Shown: in pieces, positions 1 to 6,885 of the stretch
Numbering within the stretch: the first letter of the stretch is position 1
Layout: each line of letters starts with the position of its first letter
NCBI GenBank assembly: GCA_964358485.1
Contig: CAYHPY010000040.1
Location: forward strand, 1 to 30,975
DNA from: CAYHPY01 sp964358485
Lineage (GTDB): Bacteria > Elusimicrobiota > Elusimicrobia > UBA1565 > UBA9628
Direction of reading: 5' to 3'
Length of the DNA: 30,975 nucleotides
The notes under the pieces: generated by a model
What the model saw: only the letters and a program-made list of their open reading frames with translations
The model's database searches: none
What the model was told of the DNA's origin: nothing
Translations under genes and position numbers: made by a program

Positions 1-174
1 CTGGGGCGTGGCGCAACCGTCATCGACCTGAGCACGAGCCTGCCGTCGTCGACGCGGTCCCGGGCGCCGCGCCTCGCCGAGCGCGGCGTGCGCCTGCTCG
101 ACGCGCCGATGACCCGCGGACCCGCGCAGGCCGCCTATTCTCCGGCGGAGATCGCGGAGCTGGGAGAGCTGTAA
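1..174 (+). pseudogene. 3-hydroxyisobutyrate dehydrogenase-like fragment fused in frame to FprA
   Basis: The frame is open from base 1 and ends at TAA 172-174. The first ~40 codons match the NAD-binding domain of the 3-hydroxyisobutyrate / 6-phosphogluconate dehydrogenase superfamily: an IDLSTSLPSST segment followed by an RGVRLLDAPMTRGP segment, the family's usual DxST...P and LDAP..(G/R)G motifs. From about codon 41 the sequence stops resembling that family and reads GPAQAAYSPAEIAELGEL, typical of FprA/adrenodoxin reductase (GRRGPAQAAF...ELRELGEL). The switch falls where both families carry an RGP-like motif (about 115-126). The dehydrogenase would normally need ~290 residues; its 5' end lies outside the window and its 3' end is absent. 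It is either a recombination product or an assembly chimera, and is not expected to encode a working enzyme. Confidence 0.6.
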
Positions 175-204
175 TCGGCCGACCTCGAGCTCAAGCCGGA
201 GGAA

Positions 205-912
205 TTGGTTTTGGACGAGGTGTCCAAGGCCCAATGCTCCGATGCCGCCGTCAGGAAAAACGTGGACTACGTGGTGGAGGCCGCCAAGCGTCCCATCGGG
301 AAGAAAGGCCGCAGGGTGGTTCTGCGCTTCTCCGTGTCCCCGACCGAGGTTCTGGGCGAGGGGGGGAAGGTCTCCGGTCTGACCCTGGAGAAAAACGACC
401 TGATCCCGGACGGGAGGGGCTCGGTCAAGGCCAAGGGTTCCGGGAAATTCGAAAAAATCTCCACGGGGCTGGTTTTCCGATCGGTCGGCTACCGCGGGAT
501 CGCCATCCCGGGGGTGTCCTTCGACGAAAAAGCGGGGAAGATTCCGAACGCCGAGGGCCGCGTGCTCGACGGGGGGAAAAAGGTCCTGCAGGGCGAATAC
601 GTGGTGGGGTGGGCCAAGCGAGGCCCTTCCGGCCTGATCGGCACCAACCGCGCCGATTCCGTGCTGACCGTCAACGCGGTGTTGGCCGACGCCAAGGCTG
701 AGAAGTTTTTGGCCCCGAAGGACCGTTCCCCGGAATCCATTCCGGCTCTGCTCAAGGGGCGGGGGGTCCGCTTCATCAGCTTCGCGGATTGGAAGGCGAT
801 CGACAAGGCGGAACTGGAGAATGGCAAGGCTCGGGGCAAGATCCGCAGCAAGTTCTCCAATGTGGAGGACATGCTCAAGGCGGTCAACGGCGCGGTTCCG
901 GCCGCGAGGTAG
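205..912 (+). CDS. fprA: Ferredoxin--NADP+ reductase (FprA/adrenodoxin reductase type), C-terminal fragment
   Basis: This is the C-terminal half of an FAD-containing ferredoxin/adrenodoxin-NADP+ reductase, which moves electrons between NADPH and ferredoxin. The family signature GWAKRGPSGLIGTN (about residues 136-149), preceded by the IPGVSFDEKAGKIPNAEGRV segment, is diagnostic of the FAD/NADP-contacting end of the enzyme. Homology actually begins upstream in the same frame at about base 121 (GPAQAAYSPAEIAELGEL), but TAA at 172-174 interrupts it; TTG at 205 is only the first usable start after that stop. The N-terminal FAD-binding Rossmann half, with its GxGxxG motif, is missing and replaced by a dehydrogenase fragment. 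Family members are ~450 residues; about 260 remain. Most likely a remnant or a misassembly. The family call is firm; function of this fragment is unlikely. Confidence 0.75.
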   Translation: MVLDEVSKAQCSDAAVRKNVDYVVEAAKRPIGKKGRRVVLRFSVSPTEVLGEGGKVSGLTLEKNDLIPDGRGSVKAKGSGKFEKISTGLVFRSVGYRGIAIPGVSFDEKAGKIPNAEGRVLDGGKKVLQGEYVVGWAKRGPSGLIGTNRADSVLTVNAVLADAKAEKFLAPKDRSPESIPALLKGRGVRFISFADWKAIDKAELENGKARGKIRSKFSNVEDMLKAVNGAVPAAR

Positions 913-920
913 GACAACCC

Positions 921-960
921 GCCGGACGGCCGCCGCGGCCGCGGCGAGCGTCGCTCCGGC
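921..960. terminator. GC-rich inverted repeat between convergent genes
   Basis: GCCGGA (921-926) pairs with TCCGGC (955-960), with further self-complementary GC sequence inside (GAGCGTCGCTC). It fills the gap between the convergent fprA fragment and rhodanese gene. No T-run follows on either side, so intrinsic termination is only a possibility. Confidence 0.3.
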
Positions 961-1287
961 TTAGTAGCGCGGGACCTTGGGGTCGATGTCCGTGGACCAG
1001 GCGTCGATGCCGCCGGCCAGGTTCTTGACGTCGGTCCAGCCGTTCTGGAGCAGGTAACCGGCGACCTGGGCCGAGCGCCCGCCGTGGTGGCAGTGGACCA
1101 CCACTTCCCGGTCCTTGGGGATCTCGGCCAAGCGCTCCCGGAGCCCGCTCATCGGGATCAAGGTCGAGCCTTCGATCCGGCAGGTGTCGTGCTCGTGGGG
1201 CTCGCGCACGTCCAATAGGAAGTGCGCGGCTTTCTTGTCGCGGCGGGCTTTCAAGTCCTGAACGGAAATCTCGGTGACATTGGGCAT
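961..1287 (-). CDS. Single-domain rhodanese-like sulfurtransferase
   Basis: A 108-residue single-domain rhodanese, which would carry sulfane sulfur as a persulfide on its active-site cysteine and pass it to an acceptor in the cytoplasm. Visible features are the N-terminal LLDVREPHEH segment (about residues 24-33), the active-site loop C66-HHGGRS-72 and the C-terminal NLAGGIDAW motif. There is no signal peptide. The loop has six residues after Cys, the usual size for sulfur transferases rather than Cdc25-like phosphatases. Start ATG at 1287 is supported by a TATAAT box six bases upstream. It is divergent from the alpha/beta hydrolase at 1347; the physiological acceptor is unknown. Confidence 0.9.
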   Translation of the reverse strand: MPNVTEISVQDLKARRDKKAAHFLLDVREPHEHDTCRIEGSTLIPMSGLRERLAEIPKDREVVVHCHHGGRSAQVAGYLLQNGWTDVKNLAGGIDAWSTDIDPKVPRY

Positions 1288-1293
1288 GGGACG

Positions 1294-1299
1294 ATTATA
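1294..1299 (-). promoter_or_regulatory. -10 box (TATAAT) of the rhodanese gene, 6 nt from ATG
   Basis: Perfect TATAAT on the minus strand with six bases (1288-1293) before ATG 1287, so transcription would start at or next to the A of ATG (leaderless). No good -35 was found at the expected distance. Confidence 0.5.
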
Positions 1300-1334
1300 T
1301 CATGGCGGCCGCGGGGGCGGTCCCGGGAATAAAC

Positions 1335-1340
1335 TATAAT
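1335..1340 (+). promoter_or_regulatory. -10 box (TATAAT) of the alpha/beta hydrolase gene, 6 nt from ATG
   Basis: Perfect TATAAT followed by six bases (1341-1346) and ATG 1347, the same spacing as the divergent rhodanese promoter. This favours ATG 1347 over the in-frame ATG 1302 and predicts a leaderless transcript. No clear -35. Confidence 0.5.
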
Positions 1341-1346
1341 TTCTCC

Positions 1347-2186
1347 ATGGCGAACCTGGAGAGAGGGCACATCACGCTGGGCGGCATCCGCGTTTACCGC
1401 GTGGCGGGGGGGACCGGACCGGCGGTCTTCCTCCTCCACGGCATGGGCGCCTCCTCCTACTCCTGGCGTCATCAAGTCGAGCCTTTGGCCGAGCGCTTCC
1501 GGGTCTTCGCTTTCGATTGGCCCGGCTATGGGCGCTCCGACCAACCCAAGGGCTACGAATACTCCCCGGATTCCTACGTGCGCTTTCTGGAAAACTTCAT
1601 GGATGCCCACGGGGTCAAGTCGGCCTCCTTGGTGGGCAATTCCATGGGAGGCTTGGTGGCCTTGAAGACCGCTTTGGACCGGCCGGGGCGCGTGGACCGG
1701 CTGGCGCTGGTCGGCACGCCGGTCTATCCGGGAAACAAGCCCATGCTCCTCTGGCCGACCACCTGGCCCGTGATCGGCCCGGTTCTGCGGGAACTCTTGG
1801 GCTTGTTGGGTCCCTGGGCGGTGGAACGGGTGGCCCGGTCCGTGTTCTTCGATAAATCCGTGGTCACCCCGGAGATGGTCGAAGAATACAGCATGGCCCT
1901 GCGGACGCGCGAGGGCCGGCGCGCCATCGCTGATTTCCTGCGCAGCGCCATTCCGGACGATGTGGACGCCTACTTGGCCCGCTACAAGAACATGTCCCAC
2001 CCCGTCCTGGTCCTTCGCGGCGAGCATGACGAAATCCTTGACCAGTCCAGCGCCGAGCGCTTCACCGGCGAGGTCCCGGGCGCCAGGGCCGTTTACTTCA
2101 AGGACGCCGGTCACGCGCCCCACGAGGAGATCCCCGGGCCGGTCAACGAGGCGTTGGTCGGGTTTTTGGCCGCCGCCGCGGCCTGA
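1347..2186 (+). CDS. Alpha/beta hydrolase
   Basis: A 279-residue alpha/beta-hydrolase-fold enzyme, probably a cytoplasmic esterase or C-C/epoxide-type hydrolase; the substrate cannot be read from the sequence. The oxyanion-hole motif is HGMG (31-34), the nucleophile elbow is GNSMGG with Ser99, the acid is probably Asp in RGEHDEILD, and the catalytic His lies in DAGHAPHEE near the C-terminus. A variable cap domain separates the elbow from the acid. Length is normal for the family. The frame also has ATG 1302, which would add AAAGAVPGINYNFS; ATG 1347 is preferred because TATAAT lies six bases before it and homology starts just after. It is divergent from the rhodanese gene and convergent with the next gene. 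Confidence 0.88.
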   Translation: MANLERGHITLGGIRVYRVAGGTGPAVFLLHGMGASSYSWRHQVEPLAERFRVFAFDWPGYGRSDQPKGYEYSPDSYVRFLENFMDAHGVKSASLVGNSMGGLVALKTALDRPGRVDRLALVGTPVYPGNKPMLLWPTTWPVIGPVLRELLGLLGPWAVERVARSVFFDKSVVTPEMVEEYSMALRTREGRRAIADFLRSAIPDDVDAYLARYKNMSHPVLVLRGEHDEILDQSSAERFTGEVPGARAVYFKDAGHAPHEEIPGPVNEALVGFLAAAAA

Positions 2187-2201
2187 ATTGGTTCGGGAGC
2201 G

Positions 2202-3671
2202 CTACTTGCGCTCGATGACGTAGACGGCGACGCGGCCTTGGAGGCGCTCCTCGATCTTGGCGACGGCGGCCTTGGTTTTGGCCAGGGAGGCGGCCGCGGA
2301 TTTTTTCGCGGCGCGGTCGGCGGTTTTGGCCGACATGTTTCCGGCCTCGGCCTGCGCCAAGGCCTGTTGGGCGGCGGGCAATTCCGCGGCGGCCTTGTCC
2401 GGGTCGGAGCCCAGTTCGTCCAGGCAGGCCGTTTGGAAACCCCCACAGCCGTCGCTGCAGGCTTGGGGGGGCTTGATGCGGGTCACGATTTCGATGTGGC
2501 CGCTGACGGCGTTGTAGTTGCAGGCCCGGGGCGACCAGATGACGATGGCCCCGATGGGCAGGGGCCACGCCGGCCGGGGGAGCTTGAGCAATTTGCGCTT
2601 GAGCAGGGCCGGATTTTTCTCCACGAACTGGCGGAATTGCTTGGCGTGGGCGCCGGCCCCAGCCGTGTCCAGCGTGCTCCGGTCGACGACCCCCATTTTC
2701 TGGAGGGCGGATTTCACGTAGGAGTAGCAGTAGCCGGTGAAGCCGATTTCGTCGCGGCGGGTGATCCGGGCCAGTTTGTCTCCGTCCTTGAGGTCGGCCC
2801 CGGCGGTCAAAGGCGGGGGTGAAAGGCCGACGTCGGTCATTTTGTCCGAGGCGGACGACTTCACCCCGCCCGGGTCCTGGGACGGCGCCTTGCGGCCGCC
2901 GGTGCTGGGCGCGGCACGGGTCGGCGGGGCCGGGGTCATATCGGCCGGGACCGTCATTTGGGCCATCAGCGCGCTCTGGACTTTCTGGATGCGCTCATCG
3001 ACCTCCGACCCGGTTTTGTTGGGGAGCTTGGTGAGGCTGACGGCGACCGCGTCCAAGAGGCGCAAACAGGCGGGGGCTGCGGCTTGGGGCGAGCTCGGAG
3101 GCGGGGCATCGCTCAAATCCAGGTAGGCGCCCTCCGCCCGCAGGCGGCCGAGACAGCGCTTGTAGAAGCCCCGCCGGTCGTAGGCCTGATTGCGCGCCTC
3201 CCCCTGGCAAGCCTTGACCAAGGCCTTCTCCCCGGCGTCCAGAGACCGTCCGGCGCGGGCGTTGGGAAGAAATTCCTGCTCGACGATCGCCCCGGCGTCC
3301 AGATCGTCGGCCATCTGGTCCACGCCGAGGGCGTAGACCTCCCGGGAAAGGTTGCCCGGGCCCGCCTGCACGCATTCGGCTCGGGAGACCAGTTCCTCCA
3401 ATTTGTCCCGCCGGGCCTTCCCCTTGGAAAGATCGGGTTCCTTGAGAGCCGCCAAAAATCCGTCCAACTCCCGGGGGTCAGGCATCGCTTCGTTTTGGAG
3501 AAATGATTTTCCCGCCTGGAGGAACAGGAGTTCGTAGGTCTGGTCGAAAGATTGAATGTCGGCGGCGGAAGTCCGGGGAGGCGCGGGGGGCCGTCTTTTT
3601 CGGGCCTGCTGGGGGGCGCCGAAAACCGGGAGAAGCAAAACCAACAGGACTCCGAGGGTGGCCCGGGTCAT
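2202..3671 (-). CDS. Exported protein of unknown function, possible cysteine-peptidase-like C-terminal domain
   Basis: A 489-residue exported protein not recognised as a whole. The N-terminus MTRATLGVLLVLLLPVFGAPQQ is a Sec signal peptide. Residues ~30-230 are alpha-helical with scattered Cys; ~240-300 is a Pro/Ser/Thr-rich linker. From ~320 a compact domain has GYCYSYVKSAL (possible nucleophile Cys), a GAGAHAKQF segment, PIGAIVIWSP, and SGHIEIVT (possible catalytic His). That order (Cys at a helix start, then a PxGAIVxW strand, then GHxxxV) resembles CHAP/NlpC-P60 amidases, which cut peptidoglycan; this is inference. The C-terminal ~80 residues form an Ala/Lys-rich likely coiled coil. Start ATG 3671 is chosen over TTG 3692 because TACACT lies six bases upstream. 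Confidence 0.75.
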   Translation of the reverse strand: MTRATLGVLLVLLLPVFGAPQQARKRRPPAPPRTSAADIQSFDQTYELLFLQAGKSFLQNEAMPDPRELDGFLAALKEPDLSKGKARRDKLEELVSRAECVQAGPGNLSREVYALGVDQMADDLDAGAIVEQEFLPNARAGRSLDAGEKALVKACQGEARNQAYDRRGFYKRCLGRLRAEGAYLDLSDAPPPSSPQAAAPACLRLLDAVAVSLTKLPNKTGSEVDERIQKVQSALMAQMTVPADMTPAPPTRAAPSTGGRKAPSQDPGGVKSSASDKMTDVGLSPPPLTAGADLKDGDKLARITRRDEIGFTGYCYSYVKSALQKMGVVDRSTLDTAGAGAHAKQFRQFVEKNPALLKRKLLKLPRPAWPLPIGAIVIWSPRACNYNAVSGHIEIVTRIKPPQACSDGCGGFQTACLDELGSDPDKAAAELPAAQQALAQAEAGNMSAKTADRAAKKSAAASLAKTKAAVAKIEERLQGRVAVYVIERK

Positions 3672-3677
3672 GCCTTG

Positions 3678-3705
3678 AGTGTAGCCGGACAACCCGGAAA
3701 GTCAA
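3678..3705 (-). promoter_or_regulatory. Promoter TTGACT-N16-TACACT, 6 nt from ATG 3671
   Basis: On the minus strand -35 TTGACT (3705-3700), a 16 nt spacer and -10 TACACT (3683-3678) are followed by six bases and ATG 3671. One of the best sigma-70-like promoters in the window, and it predicts a leaderless mRNA. Confidence 0.6.
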
Positions 3706-3787
3706 GGGGAGGGTCCGCGGCGCGGGACTTCCGCGGGGGGCGAGGGAAAAATTTGACGGGCCCCTGGCGCAAACGGGGCCGCGGGCC

Positions 3788-3793
3788 TATACT
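3788..3793 (+). promoter_or_regulatory. -10 box (TATACT) 8 nt before ATG 3802
   Basis: TATACT then eight bases to ATG 3802, giving a leader of at most a few nucleotides. The -35 region (TGGCGC at 3765-3770) is weak. Confidence 0.45.
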
Positions 3794-3801
3794 AAAGGAT
3801 C

Positions 3802-4617
3802 ATGAAGCCCATTTGGCTGGCGGCCGCCCTTTGGGCCGCGTCCCCGGCGGCCGCCGGCGAGCAAGCCGAGCTGATCGCCTGCTTCGAGGAACTCCGTCCC
3901 GTCTCCGACGGTTTCGGTTTTTCCCTGGGGGCCTGGGAGCGTTGGCCTTCCGTCCTTTACCCGACGGTCGCGGTCCCCGCCAAGCGGGACGGGTTCGAGG
4001 GTTTTTATCTGTATACGGAGGACAGGGCGTACTTCTCGGATTTTTCCAAGGTTCCCCGGGAGGAGCGCACCGGAACGGTCCGCTGGTTTCCTTTCGAGTT
4101 GGCGCCCGTGCGGGAGGGGCGGGGGACGTTCCGCTGCGCCTACGAGGCGGTGGACGGCAACGACCGGACCGAGATCCGCTGCGACTTCACGGATTGGCAG
4201 GGGCGGACCATGCCCGCGGGGCGGTATGCCGCAACCAAGCCCCGCGAGAGTCCCTTCTATTATCCGGTCACGGTCCGGGCCATCCCTTCCGACTCCTCCA
4301 ACCACGCGGCCTTGAGGGCGGCGGTCCTGTCCCGGATCATGAGCGTGACGCACCTTTACTCCAAGGAAGCCGCAAAATACGGCAAGAGCCTCGAGGCGCA
4401 CAAAAATCGCCTGGCCCGGGGTCCGGGCGCCCTGACCCAGGCTGCCGGCATGATCGGTTTGGATTTGGATTGGAACCGGGAGCCTCCCGTTCCTCCTTCC
4501 CGGGAGCCGGCGCGACGGGCCTTGGCGGCCTGCAAGGGGATGTCGATGGCTCCCGATCTCGCCGGGGCCGCCGGGACCGAGCTCAGCCTCCTGGACAACT
4601 TCAACCTGCCGCGTTAG
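3802..4617 (+). CDS. Exported protein of unknown function
   Basis: A 271-residue protein I do not recognise. MKPIWLAAALWAASPAAAGEQ is a Sec signal peptide, probably cut after the second AAA, giving a ~250-residue mature exported protein. The mature N-terminal half is rich in aromatic residues and short beta-type segments (GFEGFYLYTEDRAYF, VRWFPFEL), consistent with a beta-sandwich; it has three cysteines there (CFEEL, FRCAYEA, IRCDF) that could form a disulfide. The C-terminal ~100 residues look helical. It follows a TATACT box by eight bases and has no good Shine-Dalgarno. It stands alone between an unrelated minus-strand gene and the plus-strand gene at 4757, which has its own promoter. Confidence 0.7.
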   Translation: MKPIWLAAALWAASPAAAGEQAELIACFEELRPVSDGFGFSLGAWERWPSVLYPTVAVPAKRDGFEGFYLYTEDRAYFSDFSKVPREERTGTVRWFPFELAPVREGRGTFRCAYEAVDGNDRTEIRCDFTDWQGRTMPAGRYAATKPRESPFYYPVTVRAIPSDSSNHAALRAAVLSRIMSVTHLYSKEAAKYGKSLEAHKNRLARGPGALTQAAGMIGLDLDWNREPPVPPSREPARRALAACKGMSMAPDLAGAAGTELSLLDNFNLPR

Positions 4618-4669
4618 CTCCCGCCGGGGGGCCCGCGCGCCCGCGGGAGGCCTGATTTAAAATCGGGCC

Positions 4670-4698
4670 TTGCGGAAAACGGGAAAATCCTTTATACT
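4670..4698 (+). promoter_or_regulatory. Promoter TTGCGG-N17-TATACT upstream of 4757
   Basis: TTGCGG (4670-4675), 17 nt spacer, TATACT (4693-4698). Unlike its neighbours this gene has a real leader of about 50 nt, GC-rich, ending in a strong ribosome binding site. Confidence 0.55.
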
Positions 4699-4742
4699 AC
4701 GGTCCCCGCGCCGAGGGGGAGGGACGGGCCGCATCCGTCCCC

Positions 4743-4750
4743 GGAGGAGT
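4743..4750 (+). promoter_or_regulatory. Strong ribosome binding site for ATG 4757
   Basis: GGAGGAGT followed by six bases and ATG. This fixes the start at 4757 and rules out the in-frame TTG at 4670, which lies in the -35 box. Confidence 0.7.
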
Positions 4751-4756
4751 TCCCTC

Positions 4757-5461
4757 ATGATTCGAAGCCTCGGCGCCGTCCTCGTCTCGTTCCTTCTCGT
4801 TCTTCCCTTGATCGCCCGCGCGGGCACGAGTCCGCAATACCTTGAAGTGACCGGCCGCCTCGTCGATAAAACGGGCAAGGTCCACACCGGGAGCGAGAAC
4901 CTGCGCTTCGAGGTTTGGGATTCGGGAGTCGGCGGGACCAGGATTTGGACCGAGACCCGCAAGGTCAACGTCACCGCCGGGGAATACAAGGTCCTTCTCG
5001 GCCGGATGGAGCCGATCCCCTCCCTCAACGAGCTCAGCAGCTATCGGGTCGTGGTGGAAGCTCCCGCGGGGACCGATTCCATCGTCACCCTGCGCAATTT
5101 GACCGTCCGGCCCCCGGAGGATTCCTCCGAGTCCGCTCCTTCCCGCACCACTAAACTCCAGCAGGAACTGGAGCGGTCTCGGCGCGAGGTTGCGGCTCTT
5201 CGGGAGCGGATCGCGGGGCTCTCCAAAACCCGGTCCTCGGTCCCGTCCCTGGAACCCCTGGCCGAGGACGGCACGCCTTTGGCCTTGCGCGACTCGGTTT
5301 CCGACGGGTCTCCCTGGTCTCAGGAAGCCTACGAAACTCCGGAGGAAACTCTCCGCAAGACCGCCAACATCAAGCGGGCGCTGGAGAAGGAGAGCCGGAT
5401 CCTCAGGAAACGGCTGGATCGGGCGATGAAAGAGGCGGAAAAGAAGTCCGGGAAAAGATAG
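4757..5461 (+). CDS. Exported beta-domain protein with C-terminal coiled coil
   Basis: A 234-residue exported protein. MIRSLGAVLVSFLLVLPLIARAG is a Sec signal peptide. Residues ~25-105 form one beta-rich domain with the pattern YLEVTGRLVDKTGKVHTGSENLRFEVWDS, then TRIWTETRKVNVTAGEYKVLLG, then a YRVVVEAPAG strand. That layout (a GrL.d..Gk..tG..nlrFevwds...lwtet..v.v..G.y.v.LG pattern) recurs in bacterial surface and fibre-type proteins; the match is by pattern only. Residues ~120-165 form a charged coiled coil (TTKLQQELERSRREVAALRE), and the last ~45 residues are again helical and basic. It could be a periplasmic or surface structural protein. Start is set by the GGAGGAG ribosome binding site. 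It is convergent with the YbjN-like gene. Confidence 0.75.
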   Translation: MIRSLGAVLVSFLLVLPLIARAGTSPQYLEVTGRLVDKTGKVHTGSENLRFEVWDSGVGGTRIWTETRKVNVTAGEYKVLLGRMEPIPSLNELSSYRVVVEAPAGTDSIVTLRNLTVRPPEDSSESAPSRTTKLQQELERSRREVAALRERIAGLSKTRSSVPSLEPLAEDGTPLALRDSVSDGSPWSQEAYETPEETLRKTANIKRALEKESRILRKRLDRAMKEAEKKSGKR

Positions 5462-5465
5462 CAAC

Positions 5466-5507
5466 GGCCGGGAACGGAATTTAGGGAACGGAACAAAAGA
5501 ACCGGCC
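5466..5507. terminator. Inverted repeat GGCCGG/CCGGCC between convergent genes
   Basis: GGCCGG (5466-5471) pairs with CCGGCC (5502-5507) across a 30 nt A-rich loop that contains the direct repeat GGGAACGGAA twice. It lies in the 72 nt gap between convergent genes. The loop is long and there is no T-run, so this is a weak terminator candidate. Confidence 0.25.
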
Positions 5508-5533
5508 TAAAAGTTCTGGATCGGCGCCCGGAG

Positions 5534-6001
5534 CTACTGCGGCTGCTCGGAATATATCCGGGCGCCGAATTCCGTCGCCAGCTCGTTGTCCAGGGTGTCG
5601 GCCACCCGGGCCAGGGTGTCGACCATATCGTCGAGCTCTTCCTGGCTGATTCCCAAGGTGTGCCTCTGGGCCACCAGCAGGACCACGTCCTTGTCCGTGC
5701 TCAGGGTGCAGCCCAAAAGATTGTTGTTGTGGTCCAGAAGCTTGCGGTAGAAGGGGAGCAGGTTTTGGGTCGGCATGTAGACGATGGGGCTGACCACCCG
5801 GATGAACGGCCCCGTCTGCGAGTCCTGGACGAAAATGTAGATGATCGCGCTCCCCCGGTTGACCCACCAGCCGTTGCCGCTGGCCGATTGAAGCTTCTGC
5901 TGGTCGGCGCTGATCCCGATCTTGTTGTAGAAATTCTGGATGAGGCCGGAGACCTCATCGACCGTCCCCTTGCTCACCTCGTCGCTGCCGAAGAAACCCA
6001 T
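5534..6001 (-). CDS. YbjN-like small protein coupled to a trypsin-like protease
   Basis: A 155-residue cytosolic protein. The sequence resembles the YbjN / type III secretion chaperone-like fold: an N-terminal helix, a strand GNGWWVNRGSAIIYIFVQ, then FIRVVSPIVYMP, a helix LLPFYRKLLDHNNNLLGCTLS, a strand DVVLLVAQRHTL, and a C-terminal helix ISQEELDDMVDTLARVADTLDNELATEF. Such proteins usually act as chaperones or adaptors with no enzymatic activity; that role here is inference. The start is ATG 6001, two bases after the protease stop (TGA 6006-6004), with AAAGGAG just upstream inside the protease gene. It is therefore translated from the same mRNA as the protease, suggesting a partner or substrate adaptor. 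Confidence 0.75.
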   Translation of the reverse strand: MGFFGSDEVSKGTVDEVSGLIQNFYNKIGISADQQKLQSASGNGWWVNRGSAIIYIFVQDSQTGPFIRVVSPIVYMPTQNLLPFYRKLLDHNNNLLGCTLSTDKDVVLLVAQRHTLGISQEELDDMVDTLARVADTLDNELATEFGARIYSEQPQ

Positions 6002-6003
6002 GA

Positions 6004-6819
6004 TCAGCTCCTTTGGGACCCGCATTTCGGGCAATACGCCTTGCCCGCCGGAATCTCGGCCTTGCACGCTCCGCAGGCGGCCGCGGCGCCGAGCGCCGCC
6101 GCCGACAGGGCCGCCGCCGGCTGGGCCGGCGCGCCCGGGGCCTCTGCCTCCAGGGCCTTGCGCTCCGCTCCGCAGTTGCCGCAGAATTTTTCCTCGGGAG
6201 AGCGGGCGCCGCAGAGGGGGCAGTAGCGGGTGGCGGCCACCGCCGACCATTCCGAGACCAAAGACCTTAATTTTTCGTGGAGGAGCTCCGCGGGGATGGC
6301 CAGGCCCACCTTGTTGGCGGCACCCGCGACCATCGTGTTCATGCCGACGACCATGGCGTATTCGTCGAAGAGGGGGCCGCCGGAATTGCCGGGGTTGATG
6401 GAGGCGTCGGTCTGGATGAAGCGCCGCCCGGCGACGAGTTGGTTGAGCTGGCTGATGATCCCCCGCGTGAGGCTGTATTCCAGGCCCAACGGGCTTCCCA
6501 GGGCGAGCACGGTCTGGCCGACTTTCAGGGATTTGGTGTCCCGGAGGGGAGGGACCTTGCCTTTCTTCTCGGGGATGTGGAGGAAGGCGACGTCATCCTC
6601 CTTGAAGGCGCGCAGGACCGGGCAGGAGAACTCTTCGCCGTTGTTGAGTTTGACCTGGACGCGGGTGTTGAAGCCGACCACATGGGCGTTGGTGGCCAGG
6701 ATGCTGCCGTCGGCCACGAAAAACCCCGAGCCCATCGAGTCGGCCAATTTAATGACCACGACGGTCTCCTTGAGGTGCTCGAAGATCTCCTCGGGGGCCA
6801 TCCGGCGGGGTGTGGTCAC
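6004..6819 (-). CDS. Trypsin-like (HtrA-type) serine protease with tandem zinc ribbons, no signal peptide
   Basis: A 271-residue S1-fold protease. The triad is His46 (LATNAHVV), Asp76 (EDDVAFL) and Ser146 (DASINPGNSGGPL), the arrangement seen in DegP/HtrA peptidases. Two CxxC...CxxC zinc ribbons follow: Cys200/203/213/216 and Cys249/252/263/266, joined by an Ala/Pro-rich linker. There is no PDZ domain, signal peptide or transmembrane segment, so it should be cytosolic, unlike most HtrA proteins. The zinc ribbons probably bind a partner or nucleic acid. GTG 6819 is preferred to ATG 6801 because TATACT lies six bases before it. The YbjN-like gene follows after two bases and is translationally coupled. 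Confidence 0.9.
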   Translation of the reverse strand: MTTPRRMAPEEIFEHLKETVVVIKLADSMGSGFFVADGSILATNAHVVGFNTRVQVKLNNGEEFSCPVLRAFKEDDVAFLHIPEKKGKVPPLRDTKSLKVGQTVLALGSPLGLEYSLTRGIISQLNQLVAGRRFIQTDASINPGNSGGPLFDEYAMVVGMNTMVAGAANKVGLAIPAELLHEKLRSLVSEWSAVAATRYCPLCGARSPEEKFCGNCGAERKALEAEAPGAPAQPAAALSAAALGAAAACGACKAEIPAGKAYCPKCGSQRS

Positions 6820-6825
6820 GGTCTT

Positions 6826-6854
6826 AGTATAGCCCCCCTTTTCGTTCGGCGCAA
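6826..6854 (-). promoter_or_regulatory. Promoter TTGCGC-N17-TATACT, 6 nt from GTG 6819
   Basis: Minus strand -35 TTGCGC (6854-6849), 17 nt spacer, -10 TATACT (6831-6826), then six bases to GTG 6819. It drives the protease/YbjN-like pair and supports the GTG start and a leaderless mRNA. Confidence 0.6.
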
Positions 6855-6885
6855 CGGGCCTTCGGGGCCTTCGGGGCGGGGTCCA

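Noticed and set aside
6841..6885. GGCCTTCGGGG direct repeat after the HEAT gene stop as a terminator
   Set aside because: The repeats do not form a stable stem and no T-run follows in the gene's direction of transcription.
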